NCBI GenBank assembly: GCA_051294375.1 | Contig: CM119263.1 | Coordinates: forward strand, 11,757,130-11,821,129 | DNA length: 64,000 nucleotides | Source: Paraspadella gotoi | Taxonomy: Eukaryota; Chaetognatha | Direction of reading: 5' to 3' | Part shown: in pieces, positions 22,462 to 36,481 of the stretch | Layout: each line of letters starts with the position of its first letter | How positions within the stretch are numbered: position 1 is the stretch's first letter | Program-made: the position numbers and the translations under genes | The notes under the pieces: generated by a model | What the model was told of the DNA's origin: nothing | Database searches by the model: none | Seen by the model: the letters and a program-made list of their open reading frames with translations, nothing else

Positions 22462-23881
22462 AAAGTCCGCGAAAAAAAAGAGAGCCAACACGAAAGAAGA
22501 ACAAATATAGAGTAAAAGATGGTCCCAAAAAAAAAAAAGAGAAGGGAGAATTCCTTGCAAGTCGTTCGAGAGAAAAAACAAGATCCGGCAAGCTCAAAGT
22601 GTTGCGCCGCATTAACTTTCTCAAATGTATGTACGTATTTTTAGATAATAATATGACTGCAGAGGTATAAAATGTCTACTTTATGCATCTTATGATTTTT
22701 TCACCGCATTATAATCAATACTGTGTAGTATTACCTATGTTATGAGAATTTAAAATAGAAGTAAGGCAGAACGATTGATAGACAGAACCAAACGATATAC
22801 TGACCGACAAACCGATCGATCTAAAAGTGACATTATCGAGTTGCTCAGCGAGTACTCGCGGCGCAACTAAAAAGGAAGGAAGGGCTCACTTCTCCGCGGT
22901 AAAGTCCGAATTTTCCTCCCTTTCCCGCTTTCTCCCTTTTATGTTTGATTTATTTTCAAAGAAAAGTAAACAGAAACGATTCGGCTCTTCCGCCTCGGTT
23001 GTAACAGGCACATACCCACACACGCACTCGCGCACAAACAAACGCACACAAAAGAAGAAAAAAAACATCCCCGATTTTTCTTTTGTTGATCTTGGAAACA
23101 TTGTCTGACAGGTAATAGATAACGAGAGAGGGGAAAGAAAAACATTTCTTTCTCCTCCCTAATTTTATATTCTGCACCCCGCGTTCTTTTCTTTCGCGGT
23201 CAGCGAGTTTCAAAGAAAGTAAACCTTCTTTTAATCTTTTTGATATAATTTTTTTTTTATTCTCGCAGAATTAATATAAGGAAGGGAGAGGATAACGTGA
23301 GTTTATATATTTGTTTGATGGAGAAAAAGGGTGTAACTTAAACAAGAAAATAAACATTTAAAGTATTTAAATCGCATCAAATCAGAAAGATAATAAAGGA
23401 AGCTTAAAAATCCTATTTTTAATAATTTCTTTCTTCCTTCATTCGACGCATATTTCTGAATGGATTTCTGTTTTTTCAGTGGCGTAACTAAGAGCGTTCA
23501 AAAATCATCACATTCACCTTTTTCCCAATATATACAGTATGCCCATCGCCCAAGCTTTAAAATCCGTTAAAATCTGTTTAAATCTATTGCAGAACTTTAT
23601 TTTTGATGACATCCTCTAAACGAGTGACTTCATTTTCTAACGTCATTCGAATTCTTCTCGGGCAAAAGTGATAAAAGGAGGGATTTATCGCTCACCTAAA
23701 GCGAATTCTTCAAACGTGACGTAGAATTTGGAGAGAGGATAAAAAAAAATACAGGGTGACTGTAACGGGGAGACGGGGTCGCAATTTTGGAGAAAGAAAC
23801 TAGCGACTCAGGAAGTTCTCTGTTTCTCTGTTGTTTGTTTCAATTTCGAGGCGGATCGTTGGACTGTAATGATAACGCGAG

Positions 23882-23883
<2 letters not shown>

Positions 23884-23945
<62 letters not shown>
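23884..23945. repeat. (AG)n microsatellite
   Basis: About 62 bp of AG. Confidence 0.95.
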
Positions 23946-23950
<5 letters not shown>

Positions 23951-24185
23951 AGAACGGCAAGGAAACTGAAAAAAGGTCTTAACTAAAAATCCACCGAAAA
24001 TTCCCTTGAGGAGAATTTCTTTGTCGCCCGATTCGACGATTCGCCATCTGAGGGAAAAAAAAGGCTAAACATTAAATTTAATAAAATGCGTTTGCTCGTG
24101 TGCATGCGAATATGGGACTGCGTGCGAGCGTGTATGTAAGTGAGCACGGTGAAGAATTTTCGATGAGCACCGGGCCTTCCTCAAT

Positions 24186-24333
<148 letters not shown>

Positions 24334-24543
24334 AACAATTATTGAGAGTTATATCGCCGGAGATTTCGCCCCTGAGACGAGAAATTCTAAAAGCGAAAAT
24401 CTCTCGTAAAACTTTCTCACAGAATTAATAACTTTAGATTTTTTTTTCTTATAAATTATTAAATATAATTTATTGATCTTCACGTCTCGTGAGAGTAACA
24501 GCGCAGCCGAGAGAACAACGACAGCCTCTTTACATTGGCGCCT

Positions 24544-24594
24544 TGACGTCAGCGTGATAAACGTCGGGGTTGACCTAATTTAGGGACACGTGTC
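24544..24594. promoter_or_regulatory. CRE and E-box palindromes
   Basis: A perfect CRE (TGACGTCA, 24544-24551) and a palindromic E-box (GACACGTGTC, 24585-24594) lie 33 bp apart in a GC-richer patch. About 90 bp downstream a 29-codon ATG frame starts, too short to call a gene. Motifs match CREB/ATF and bHLH sites; promoter function is inferred. Confidence 0.35.
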
Positions 24595-25467
24595 ATGTTG
24601 ACGAAAAGAATCGCGTGACGAAGTCAATAAAGACTTTGTTTACCCAAAACCGTGAAGGTCGAACGAAGGTCGAAAGAAACGGAAGTGATGGATGCGTCGG
24701 CGCCGTCGTCTCTCTCTCTCTCTCTTTCTGTCATGTTTCGGCGGCTCTTCGCTTCCCTTTGTCCGAACGCGTTATGACAAGGTCTCTCGAATGGAGCGGA
24801 CTGATTAACCGACTCACTTTTATTATGACACAGACAACGGCGACGGCAGAAATAGTGCAGACGATAAATAACTGATTGGAAAAAACAAATAAAACATTAC
24901 TTGCCAAAGGAAGAGAGAGAGAGAGAGAGAGATCAACCAGGGCAGTGATCCCGATTTTCGTTGATTAAGAATCGTTTGCCTCTGCGATTCCTTGATATGA
25001 GACGAACTAAGTTGAGGAGCGTCTGATTAGAAAAGGTGAGTTCAAATGACGAAAAGTGTTGAATTTAGTTTCAAGTCTTAATTTAAACGATGGCGATGAT
25101 TAGCGATTACTAACCGATTGGGATTCGGCGAATGGGAAATTCACGGAATACGGGTCGAGGTGAATAATAATTAGATGAGGGCTGCAGAGATTATTAACCT
25201 AGAATATTAGTCTTCGGTGCCTCACAACGTTTCCCCATGGTTCGCCATTTTATTAAAACGAGAATCTTAGTATTAATGATTATCATAACTTTTATTATTC
25301 GGAGCTCTAATAAACTTCCCTATTCATTCTTATGTTTTTTATTCATGTTTATGATCTTATACTTTCTTTATTCCCTCCCTACGCGACTTTCCATTTTATT
25401 TCTCCTGTATTCATTAATTTCCTCTCCAGACTTATTTTATTACCCTCTAAAACCTCGTCTCGTCAAT

Positions 25468-25581
<114 letters not shown>

Positions 25582-25599
25582 TTCACGATTCTCTCCTTT

Positions 25600-27330
25600 T
25601 TCGCTTACCTCTCTCCACCCTTAGATTACTTTTTCCTTCCCTTACATTCCTTTCCTTTCCTCCGTCCTTCGCACGATTTCTACGAGAAAAAATGAAACCT
25701 TGAAATTTAGTCTCCGCAAACTCGCTCAAATATATGTACCGTGGCGCGAAAGAGCCGGATGAAAAAAATTCTGACCGAAACTGAAGTATTTTTGAAATAT
25801 TTTTTTTATCAAAATCCTTAGGTTTAACGTTTTGTAGCTTGATAAAAGGACGCTCGGGCGTCTTTTCTTTGAGTCTGCCACGCCCTCTCGATTTCCGGGC
25901 GTCGCTTTCAAGTCTTCCCAACTCATTTTTCTTCATTTCTCTCCCAATCGAGTCTTCTCTTCATCTCAACTCGTTTCTCCTTCAATTTGCTTCAAACATC
26001 TTGTCAAAACATTTGATCAGTTTATGCATCCTTTCGATCGAAATCTCCTTTCATTTGATCTTTCACTCAATTTAACGCGATTCTTATTTAATACTTATTT
26101 TTTAGAAAATGCATTTGACAAGCACGTTTTTACATCCTCTCTATCTCTCTATTTCGATAATGTTTAGACGCCAACCATTACGGAATTGCGACCTCGTGTC
26201 ACCTCTCATTATATATTATGAATTATATTATACATTATACGACTTTTTTGCCGTATTCTCTTCCTCCGGCTGCCTTCGGAGATTCTGACGGCAATATTTG
26301 CGATTCAGATGGCGCTGGAGACTTAATTAAGATGGCGTGGGTGGAGACTTCAATAAGTTGAAGTGATGGAAGACTTTGGGTGGGTGGAAATGGGTTCTAC
26401 AAGTCCGTTGCTTTTAATGGCCAAACGCATGGAATTTGCTTAGTGGTTGAGCTTTTGAGGTTTATAGGACTGATTTTGTTACGTAATTTGTAAACGTCGC
26501 GGATGGAATAATAAAAAAAATTTCTGAACTAGAAATCTGTAAACGTAATATTCTGATACATGTAAGAGAGTTTGACAAATTTCACCAAAAGCACTAAAAT
26601 TATTTATGGGATATATCGTTAAATTTTTGTCTTCTAAATAAACAAAAAGCTCGCTCCTTCAGGCCATCATCCGTTCACCTGGTGAAAGAAAAATATTATT
26701 TTTCGTCGGCCGGAAAAAAAAAAATTTAATATTAGGAAAGGCGGTCTCCCGTTTTTAATATCGTTGGAAAACCGAGGGACGGAGTCGTTGGCAGAATTAA
26801 TCCCGCGGAGATTTTCAACTCGTCTTATTTTCCATTTCTCGTTATACATTAACTCTCGTTTTTAACCTCTTTTGTACTCAGTTCTCTGCTTTCCTCTTTT
26901 TCAAAACGATTTCCCGCCTCCGCGCCCGTCGAAATCTTTCAACTCATCCCACTTTTCAATTTATCTTTGACTCCCGGTTGTACCTTCTTCCTTTCCCAAC
27001 TGTTCTCTCCCGGACAACCCGCCTTCTTTTCATGAGTCTTTTTCGAACCATATTGAGTCAAAAGTTCTATTTCTTCCTTCCGTTCAGATTCAATACTGTT
27101 AAAATTATCTTTCTTTGGTTTTTTTAAAATGACGCTTCGATCACATGTAATAATTCATAGTATATACGTGTAGCTTTCTACTTATTATACTATGTCTGTA
27201 CGTATAACTGTATTAAACTTTTAAAATTTTAACGCAGAGGGATTTCCAAGAGAAAATGTTGTTTTTTTTGGAAAATCAGGAATAAAAAAAAATCCACGAA
27301 GCGAAATGGTTAGGGTTTTCTGCTTTCCAT
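25600..27330. other. Non-coding region
   Basis: Mixed AT-rich and pyrimidine-rich DNA. A tRNA A-box-like TTGCTTAGTGGTTGAGC occurs at about 26438, without a matching B box. No gene supported. Confidence 0.5.
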
Positions 27331-27778
27331 CTCATGAAAGCAACAAGCTTTACTTTTGAATCATCGCTTATTCCCTGTACACGTTATTTTTTCATCTTTT
27401 CTTCTCATTCACGCTTTTTTTTCTTTCATTCAGTTCTTTCTCACCCCTTTCCTTATCCGTTTGCTTCTCCATTCTATTCATTTTATTTGGGTATTTTTCT
27501 ACCTTCTTCCCTTTTCCTATCTTCTTTCTACCATCCCGTTTCTATTCCTCTTTTCCTTCTTCCTCCTTTTTCCTCTTCTCATCGTTTGTTTTTTTTTTAC
27601 GATTTTCTCTCTTTCATTTGATTCGAAGCAAATAATCAACAGAATTAAAACGCGATTTTTTTTTTTTTCCCCACGCCTCTCCCCCTTCCCTCGAGTCCTA
27701 CGCGCCAACGCCCCCTTCTATATACAACCCTCATCGATTTCGCTCTTCCTTTCCTCGAGCTTTTTCCTCCCTCGATCG

Positions 27779-28290
27779 TTTGGCCGAGAACCCTCCGCAA
27801 AGATTGGCCGAGAACCCTCACCAATCATTGGCTAAGAACCCTCACCAAACACGGGCCGAAAACCCCACCCCAATTGTTAGCCGTCAACCCTCACCATTGG
27901 TGAGTCACCAATTATTCGCCTACAACGATTACCAGACATTGGCAAACAACTCTCACCAAATATTGGCCTAGAAACCTAAAATCGTGAGATAACAATTCTT
28001 ACCAATTATTGGGCTAGAACCAACCACAATAAATGGCTAAAAGCCCTTATTAAACAAAGGGCTGACAACTCTTCCCAATCATTGGCTAACAATCCTCACC
28101 ATTTATTGACATAAAACCATCAACAATTATCGTCTTAGAACCCTCCCCAATCATTAGCCGAAAAACTTTACCAATTATTGGCCTAGAACCATCCACAACC
28201 ATTTGCCGACAACGCTCACCAATTATCGGCAAACACGAACATCATCAACGATTATTGGAAACAAACCCAGTTGACAAATATTTGAAAAAA
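27779..28290. repeat. 24-bp minisatellite, ~20 degenerate copies
   Basis: Unit close to TTGGCCGAGAACCCTCACC plus five more bases (24 bp). Copies are well kept at 27779-27850 and drift steadily to the right, with a few irregular units. The period is a multiple of three, and the first eight units stay open in one + strand frame (repeat like LAENPHQS). The frame closes at 27971, so long-range coding is unlikely. Confidence 0.75.
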
Positions 28291-28462
28291 AAAAACATAC
28301 TCCTCAAATATCGGCCATTAACGTATGACCATCGAAATAGCTATTAGCCACAGATGACGACTTAATTGATAACAAACCCTCTTAATAATTAATTTTAACA
28401 AATGACATTTAAATTTCTCAAGCTCAGTAAACTGGTCGACGACCGCCTAACATCTTTTTCAG

Positions 28463-28557
28463 CGAAACCCCAACCACACTACACCTCGTTCACATCCCAC
28501 TCACCCCCTTTTCAACCTATGAAGCGTGATTCGGCGTCAGAGGAACTTTCTATTTGA
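28463..28557 (+). CDS. Possible terminal exon, Pro/Ser-rich
   Basis: A strong acceptor (catctttttcag) is followed by 30 codons of mixed composition (starts KPQPHYTSFTSHSPPFQ, ends SASEELSI) and TGA. Upstream exons were not found. It immediately precedes an AG array that could lie in the 3' UTR. Confidence 0.3.
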
Positions 28558-28649
28558 GTCTAATGTCCCGTGGATCGAAAATCGACCAACACGCTCAGAA
28601 CGAGAGAATAAGAAAGAAAGAAATAAACAAAGAATTAGAAAATAAGAAG

Positions 28650-28783
<134 letters not shown>

Positions 28784-29702
28784 ACATTCAGGAGCTAAAA
28801 AGAAGAGGCGAAACTAATAATGAAAAACTAATAAAGAAAAAAGCTAATAAAGCGGAATGAAAGGACGAGTCGGTTTTAACGAAGGACGACGGGGTGGAAA
28901 TTATGACGGATGATTGAATTCATCAATTGACGATTAAATTCACAACACGCGTCGAAATGTAACGAGGTTTTGTCGGACTTTAGGTTATTGACGAAATGAT
29001 TTATCTATTTTAAATCAGTTCAGGCAGTGGACTTCAATTCATGACTTCATATCTATATCCTTCAATATTCATACATATTATGCATCTAAATCTTATTGTT
29101 TTAAAACATATAGGATCGCGACGCTGGATTCTTGACTGCGCAAATGACATCCCATTTTCTTCGAGTGATTCCGGGGGGCTTAACTTGAGAATTAGCTTAT
29201 GGAACGTTGCGAGGACTTCCAAAGAGTTTTGATTGGTCTTTCCGATTTCGGTCGAACGGCTCCATTGGCTCCCAGGCTATAAGAAGAAATAAAAGGCGTA
29301 GTGCAGGACTTCATTTTGACTGAGATTTCCGGAACTGCCTTGAATCTAGTTGGTAAATTTCTAAGAACAGACAATATTCATAAAGAGAGCTAATTCACAT
29401 CTACTAGCTTTATATGATTAAAGATATGTATGATAGATATGTATACATACATATATGTGCATTTTAAGTATATGTACTTTCAAGTTCTAATTCTAGTGTA
29501 AACATATTAGCAAATGGCGCAGTATCCAGAGAAGAGGGTCTCGTCTCGCTACATCGTAGTAGTAGATAAGTGCTAGAAAAGTGGATGGCACTAATCTGAT
29601 GAGGAAAGCAGCGGGGGATGGAGGACTTTTAATAGAGGACGATCGCTTCTCTTCTTATGCATAAGTTAAAAAAAGGAAAAAATGTAAAGATAAAAGTTAA
29701 GC

Positions 29703-29817
29703 AAGAAAAGAAAAGAAAGAAAAAAAGAAAAGAAAAGAAAAAGAGAAAAGAAAAGAAAAGAAAAGAAAAGAAAAGAAAAGAAAAGAAAAGAAAAGAAAAG
29801 AAAAGGAAAGGAAAGGA
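29703..29817. repeat. (AAAAG)n pentanucleotide repeat
   Basis: AAAAG repeats become regular from about 29750. Length about 115 bp with the irregular start. Confidence 0.9.
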
Positions 29818-29829
29818 GAAATGTATCGA

Positions 29830-31990
29830 TGCTGAAAATCAATCCGTAGAACAAAAAAAAAGGGTCGGAACGAATTCGGCAAAAATCGACTTCGTTTGAC
29901 AGAAATTGGATAAAAAGGATCCGAGAAAAAGAGGCTCAACGGAAACTGGAAGGGAAGGAGGAAGGAAGCTTGATTAAAAAAAAAAAAAAAAAAAAAACCG
30001 GGGTAAAAAGATGTAATGAAAAAAAAAAGGTTATTACTAACTTTGAATGGCAACTTTGTTCTAAATTTCGTTTTGATTAATCCCCAAGAAAGGATTATAT
30101 TTTCTTTACTCCCTGTCTCGTTGAATCCTAAAAGAAAGACGAGAGGAGGGAAAAAAAAAATTTTATCCAATAAAATAAAATGGGATAGAAAACTCATATT
30201 AAACGGATAATCAGAGCCCCGCGACGCAAGTAGCCGAAAGCGAATGAAAGAGTCGCTGCAAATGTTTTCTCACTCCCGCCTCCCCGTTGCCAGGTAATCG
30301 ATTATAAATCACTGATCTACGCGGGATGTCTTCGACTATGTCGCCTCTTTGTTTATTAACTAAAACTCACAAACCGTTCGCAAAAATTTGTATGGGTTCG
30401 ATTTTGCTAATTCTGTAAGCGAGTTAGAGCGAGATAAAATATCTTCAAAATTATACAATTTAAACATTATTTTAATTAATCGCTCCCCAAGAAATCTTCA
30501 CATGAATACATCATTTCTCATTGATCGACCTACGTAAAAGGTCGTAATAATCTTTTTCCGTCTTGCAGATCTTGTAGATTGAGTTCGAATCGAAAATGGC
30601 GATGAATTATTTTAAATTAATTACACTGAATGGATCTTTCTTATTTCAGCTCATTTTTTGGTGGGATTGCGGGTAGAGCGGTGGTGTCACTTCATTTTAC
30701 GATTTACTAGAAATGGTCAGACATTCTGCGCAATGTCTTGTGATGATCACCGGAGCGGTTCTCCTTAAAATCGGATTTAACCTTCAGCTACCATTCAAGA
30801 AACGATTGTTTTATATTGGTATTTTCACAATGGTTCTTACTGATCCCGTCTATGCTATTTAACTCACTATTGCGCTATACGCTAAATACTTCACAATGCT
30901 CACAGCACAGTGCACGGCGGAGCCTTTATCATCGCATTCGCAACGCTCTTGTCACTTCAATTTTTCTATAGTCATAATTTTGTGATTTTTTTCCTCAACG
31001 TCATCCCGTCTAACGATCTGACTTCGACATGTTCCTCGATATCTGGGCAAGACATCGAGTTCTCAGCGCCGCTCTGCAGCTGCCCAGTGCGGCGACAATC
31101 CTGAGTGCTTCACCGCAGCGAAAAAAAGGTTTCCTCTCTCTCAATAACGCCGATGAACGGAGACGTCGGAGACGGCCGCCTCTCTCCCAGGTGGTGAGAC
31201 ACTCTCTCTCCTTCTTTTTGTTTTCTTGTTCCACTTTCGATCGCCGGATTCCGTTTATTACGTCACTTTCGATTTGTTTTTTTCTGAAATTTTACGATTT
31301 GTTGATTGCGCGTTTGTTTTGCTTTATCCAGGATCAATCTTTCTAACACTCGGCCCTTTTTTCACCTTAATTTTCCTTTTTTCACTTTCTTTCTCTTTTT
31401 CTTTGTTCTTTTTCTTTGGCACCGCATTTTTGTCTTTCATTAAAGTAGTTTTTTGGTGTTTTTTTATTAGTACTATTTTCGAAGACGTCACATCTTGTCA
31501 GAATGACTACTCTGAAAAACTATATTTCTGTCTTTCTTTATTTCTTGACGTTTTTCATTCCTTATTTGGTTCCTTCCTTCTTTTCTGCCTTTTTTCCTTT
31601 CTTTCTTTTTAAGATTCCTCCTTGTAATCACTTACTATCTCTGTCTCCGTTTCTTCTCTTTAGGACTTCATTAATTCAGACAGAGACTCTGTCAGAGTCT
31701 CGCGCGTGAGATGAATGGTCGACGTTTTAAAATATTGGAATCTCCGGTGCTGGAAAAATAAAAGACGAATGAACAGCTTAATCAATTGGAAAAAAGAAGC
31801 AGCATTGAAATATTAGCCTGGGCGTAAACAAGAAACACTGTTTGATCCCGGGAGATACAATACAAAGATAATATTTACTATGGAGTTATGGATTGGGGCT
31901 AAACTGTGGTACGAAGGGTCAGAGTGGACAGTGGTCAAGATAGACGATTCGCTGATAGCCATGGAATGGGTGAGACGAAAACGATGAGCG
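29830..31990. other. Non-coding region with weak open frames
   Basis: An ATG frame at 31029 (MFLDIWARHRVLSAALQLP, 33 codons to a possible donor near 31129) is the only stretch with coding-like composition. I would not call it a gene. Confidence 0.4.
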
Positions 31991-32010
31991 CCGAGTTAGC
32001 GTTTTGTATG

Positions 32011-32023
32011 GAGAGAGAGAGAA

Positions 32024-32108
<85 letters not shown>
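32011..32108. repeat. (AG)n microsatellite
   Basis: About 98 bp of AG with a few AAG interruptions. Confidence 0.95.
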
Positions 32109-32114
32109 TAAAAG

Positions 32115-32255
32115 ATGACCCGACATAGAAGAAGACGAATCGACGACTCTGCAAAGGACGACGTCGCCGATCGAAATTCGAAAAAAAGATCCCGAAATCA
32201 GGTTTTTGGTCAAAGATTTACGATGTCGTCCTTCGTCGGAGAAAAAGAGTCGTAA
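32115..32255 (+). CDS. Possible small ORF, 46 aa, basic
   Basis: Starts with ATG seven bases after the AG array and ends with TAA. Sequence begins MTRHRRRRIDDSAKDD and is Arg/Asp/Lys-rich. A CAG|GTTTTT junction after codon 29 could make it a first exon instead. The opposite strand is also open here, so this is uncertain. Confidence 0.25.
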   Translation: MTRHRRRRIDDSAKDDVADRNSKKRSRNQVFGQRFTMSSFVGEKES

Positions 32256-32259
32256 CTCA

Positions 32260-34490
32260 AATTCTCGTCTCGCCACGGACGCTGCTTCCACCCTCCCTCC
32301 CCGCGAATGACTTTCTTCTTCGTCATTCCCATCTTTCTCGCTCCTTTGCGTTTTCCCTCTCATCCAGTCTCCTCGGGTTTTCTGGCGAGCTCGTCAATTT
32401 TCCGACGCAGTTTTCCACCCGTTTTGGGAGTTATTTTTATTTTTTCCTGGGCGGATTTCTAAAATGCTTAGAATTTATACGAGTCCAGTGTATAAACCAA
32501 GAGCACAATTTTCGATTGTCTTTTTTTTTTTTGGCTCAGAGCTGCTCTCCTTTTTTCGAAGAGTCACTAAACGGCGCTGCTTTTTTTTTTCTGAGCGGAT
32601 TCCAACGAGGCTGCTTTCGTTCCGAGCAGATTTCCGCCGGGCTGATTTCCGGTTCTGGTCTTCGCCAGGAAGGGCGGCCGGCGGTCGGGGTTAGTTCTCA
32701 TCCCGGGGATGAGTGATAGATAACTGGAACCAAGGAAGAAGAGGAAGGGTTGCCGGGTGTGTGAGGTCTGTGAGGTGGGTTGGGACCGGAGGTCGAAAGT
32801 GGAAGAAAGAAGGAGAACTTGAGAAGATTGAATTAGGGTATGTTATTAATAAGTTATAAAGTTATTAAGTTATTAATAAGTTATTACGGGAGGTCGTAGA
32901 AGATACTCTGTGTCTTATTAGTAGGAAAAGAAAGATTACAAATCAGAGGGGAAAACATTAGGATCCATATTATAGTAGTTTGTTTAAGTTTATTGACAAA
33001 AATATGTGAGGAAAATCATTGTCGCAAGGGGATCCAGGGTTATTAATTGAACGAAAAAGTACATTTAAATAGGATTTTTAAAATTGTTTTAAAGATGTTA
33101 AAATGTAAAATTACCAAGGAAGGTTAAACAAAGAAAACCTTAAAACTATGTACTCGGATTGAAAAAAAGGAAAATAAAGGGCAGACGGAAAGTCAATGCG
33201 GAGAGAAGAGATCGAAACCAGGGAAAGAAAAAAAAAGGGATGTAAGAATTAGGATTAGTGCAAAGGATGAAGATGGATGAGGAAGACGCCCTGAATATCG
33301 ATGGGATGGAGAAGCTTGATGGGGAAGTGACTAGAAAGAATGTATGAGGAACGAAAAGAAGCGTAGGCCGGAGGCAGCTGGGAGGAGGAAGATAAAAAAA
33401 CTAGTTGTAAGCGAAGATAAAAATACATCTAGAGAAAAGTCGTTTGTTTTAATCGTTGAAATCAAAGAATCAAAAGAATGAGCAAAAAAAAAAACAAAAA
33501 AGAAAAAGAAAATATTGTGAGTGAGAAAAAAAAAGGGAATGGCCATTTATGGCAGAAAAATCTGAGATTAGGAACAGGAATAAAAAAGAGAAAGAGAAAA
33601 AAAGTGCGGGTTACGAGCAAAAAAAAAAAAATCGTGAAAATGCTCGAGGTCGAACTCGGCGAAGGAAAAAATTCCAGAGGTTAGGGGGGGGCGACTCCCA
33701 CGTTTTATTGTCGATGACCGAGAGAGAATTGAAGAATGTTGAAACGGTTGCTTTCTGGCAAATTATGGTTTTTTTTCTATGTTTCGATAGCTAAAGAATA
33801 AAAGCCGCAAAAAGCTCAAAAACGAAATTGCGAGATCAAAAAAAGAAGAGGAAAGCAGAAGAGTTCTTTCGACGGCCTATCTAATTCTTTTGGTTAAATT
33901 TTTCATTTGGAGAATAAAAGTCAGCTTCTTGTTTTCACTGTTTTACTCGGATATTGGCATTTTGATAAAAAAACAAACTTGGAAGCAATATAGAAAATAA
34001 AAAGAATCCATGCAAGAAGCAAAAAATGAAAAAAAAAGAAGTATGAACAAAGTTTGCATCAATCAAGTCAGAAGAGAGTTTTTAAGGGTCGGGGTGGTTT
34101 GCAAAAACAAGAGGAGTCCGAAATTGGCAACTTGTGGATATTTCTTTTTTTTTGTCTGACACTTCCTTTGAGCTTGTCAAAATGGGTGGAAAAAATTTTT
34201 TTTTCCTGTTGAACCGTCATTTTTTCTCTCACTTCTCTTGTCTCAAGATGACACTCAGTTTTTTTATTGTAAATATTCGTTCTGCCATCCGATCGCTTTC
34301 ACTAGTGCTTTGCTTTAAGTTACTTGCTTGAATTCTTTTGTTTATACCTTGACGTCACTTAAAAACACCCTTTGCTTAAGGGGGAAAGAAAAAAAAACAA
34401 CTTAAAAACTTTAACTATTAAAATTCCCACTCGGCGTCCGCTTCCCCGCCGCTTAATATTCTTGTCACGGGTGAGAATTTGATTAAAAAT
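32260..34490. other. Non-coding region
   Basis: Includes a short TTATTAATAAG-type repeat (32838-32886) and A-rich DNA. No gene supported. Confidence 0.5.
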
Positions 34491-35422
34491 CATGATCTTT
34501 TTCCATGATTATGCAAATTCGGTTTATCGTCTCTCGAACACAAGAATGAGAAGAGAAAAGAAGAAGAAGAGGCTGAGAACAGCCGGTGGCCCCGCCCCCT
34601 TGAGTCTCTCGTCGTTGTTGACGTCGGCACCGTCGTCCGCCTCGTCGTCCCGGTTGTCTCCGTCTCTGTCGTTAGCAACAGAGGTTTTTCTTCAAAAATT
34701 TATTCTGCGTGGTCGGGATATAACGAGCTGCGAGTGAGACAAAAGAGAATTCGGCTCATGCCTCCTTTGGCGGTTCTTTTATTCGCCGGAATAAAGAAAT
34801 ACAAACAGAAACAAGGATTGCGGATGGCGCTGAGCCTCGGAGACTTTCTCCCTCTTTCTTTATCTTTCGTTCCCTCCGCCTTCCTTCTATGCCCTCTTTT
34901 CCCCACGTCCCCTCAAAAAACTGGCGTACTGCTGAGGCCGGGAGCGTTAACTGTATTTTTTTCCCTCTTCTCCTCTGTTTCTCTCGTTTTAATTCCGTTT
35001 CGTTAATGAGTCTACGAGAACGAGTCTTACGCTAATAAAAACTTAAGCGAAACTCAAAGACTTAGAGCGTGAAGGAAAAAAACTGGCGAGAAACGCGAGC
35101 CGAAGCAAATGGACCCCGAGGCGCGATGTGGGTTTTTCATTTTTTCTCTCTCCTTGCATAGCGCTATTGGTCTATAGGTTGTCCATGAGCTCTTGAATGA
35201 GGGACACTGCGTCTGTGTCTAGAGAAAAAAACCCTGTTTTGACCCTGATAGACGTGTGCGCTTTATCTCATCAAAATCTCATAAAAATCAAAAAATTGAC
35301 GGGAAAAAAAAAGAAACCTAAAATAAAAAAAATGGTTCGACGTCTAAATTCGGCTGAAAAAAAAAATTCACGCCCCTCACTATTTACGGCCTTCATATTT
35401 CGAATCGGATTCCCGGGCGACG

Positions 35423-35456
35423 GTTTCCTAGCAACGCGTCTCGTCTCCATGGTTAC
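35423..35456. promoter_or_regulatory. Pair of X-box (RFX)-like motifs
   Basis: GTTTCCTAGCAAC (35423-35435) and GTCTCCATGGTTAC (35443-35456), separated by 7 bp, both fit the RFX consensus of GTNNCC and its inverted half. They sit in an open + strand frame whose status is unclear. Confidence 0.35.
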
Positions 35457-35586
35457 GTCGTCGCGCTGGAGGTCGTTTTCGTCGTCGTCGTCGTCCTCGT
35501 GGCCAAGTTTCGTTCCTTGTCCTCGTTCTCTCACGATCGCGTCTCTTCATAAGCGGAGCGTCTCAACCACCATGACTCAGAAAGAG

Positions 35587-35588
<2 letters not shown>

Positions 35589-35622
<34 letters not shown>

Positions 35623-35658
35623 CATCTCGCTCTCTCTCTCTCTCTCTTCTTCTCCTCT

Positions 35659-35740
<82 letters not shown>
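35589..35740. repeat. (CT)n microsatellite, ~150 bp, interrupted
   Basis: Several CT blocks separated by CC, TTCTT and a short unique piece. Confidence 0.95.
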
Positions 35741-35744
<4 letters not shown>

Positions 35745-36481
35745 CTTTCGCGTTGAACCATCTGCCAAATTAAGCGCCCTCTAATGTAAAGGCCAGCGTC
35801 GAAAGGAACGACCTCCTGACGTCTCGTCCTCTATATAACTTTTCAAATTGGGCCATTCCTTAAGTGGTCTCCTCTAAATATAACATCTCTTAAAACGATA
35901 CTAAAATCTTTATACCGTTGACTTTAAAACCCGTTAATTTATTTCTATTTCCGACAACTGACGAAATAGACGATAGTTTTTGCCTCTCCATTTTTTTTTC
36001 AACATCTCCCATTTTCCAAACGGCTATTTCGGGGAAAAAACTGCCTTTCTCACAAAGTCACGCGCCAAACAAGGGGCCGCTCCTAACCGAGGCCTTTTCG
36101 CCATACGTTCTTTTTACTTTCAAATTGCCCACGCGATCTCGCGTTGCCAAAAAAGCCATCTCATCAGGCGTGCCATCTCTTACGTCGTTTTTCTTGCCAT
36201 CTCTCACGCCATCCTTTTAGTCGTCGCTACGTTTCCCTAGTGTTTTTAAAAATGGATTAAATTTAGAAAAACTAAAGGGAATATTGGAAAGGACTCTGGA
36301 TTTACCTTCGCCGACGAGACGGACAAGTCGTATTTAATGCGTTTCTCCAGTTTTAAATATATAGTTTTTGTAATATAATATCACAGATTTGTCGCAGATT
36401 CCGATTTTATAATTCACTTCCGTCCTACCCCTACAATTATGTAGGTAAATTATTTAAATTATCTTACTAGTATATCAAACT

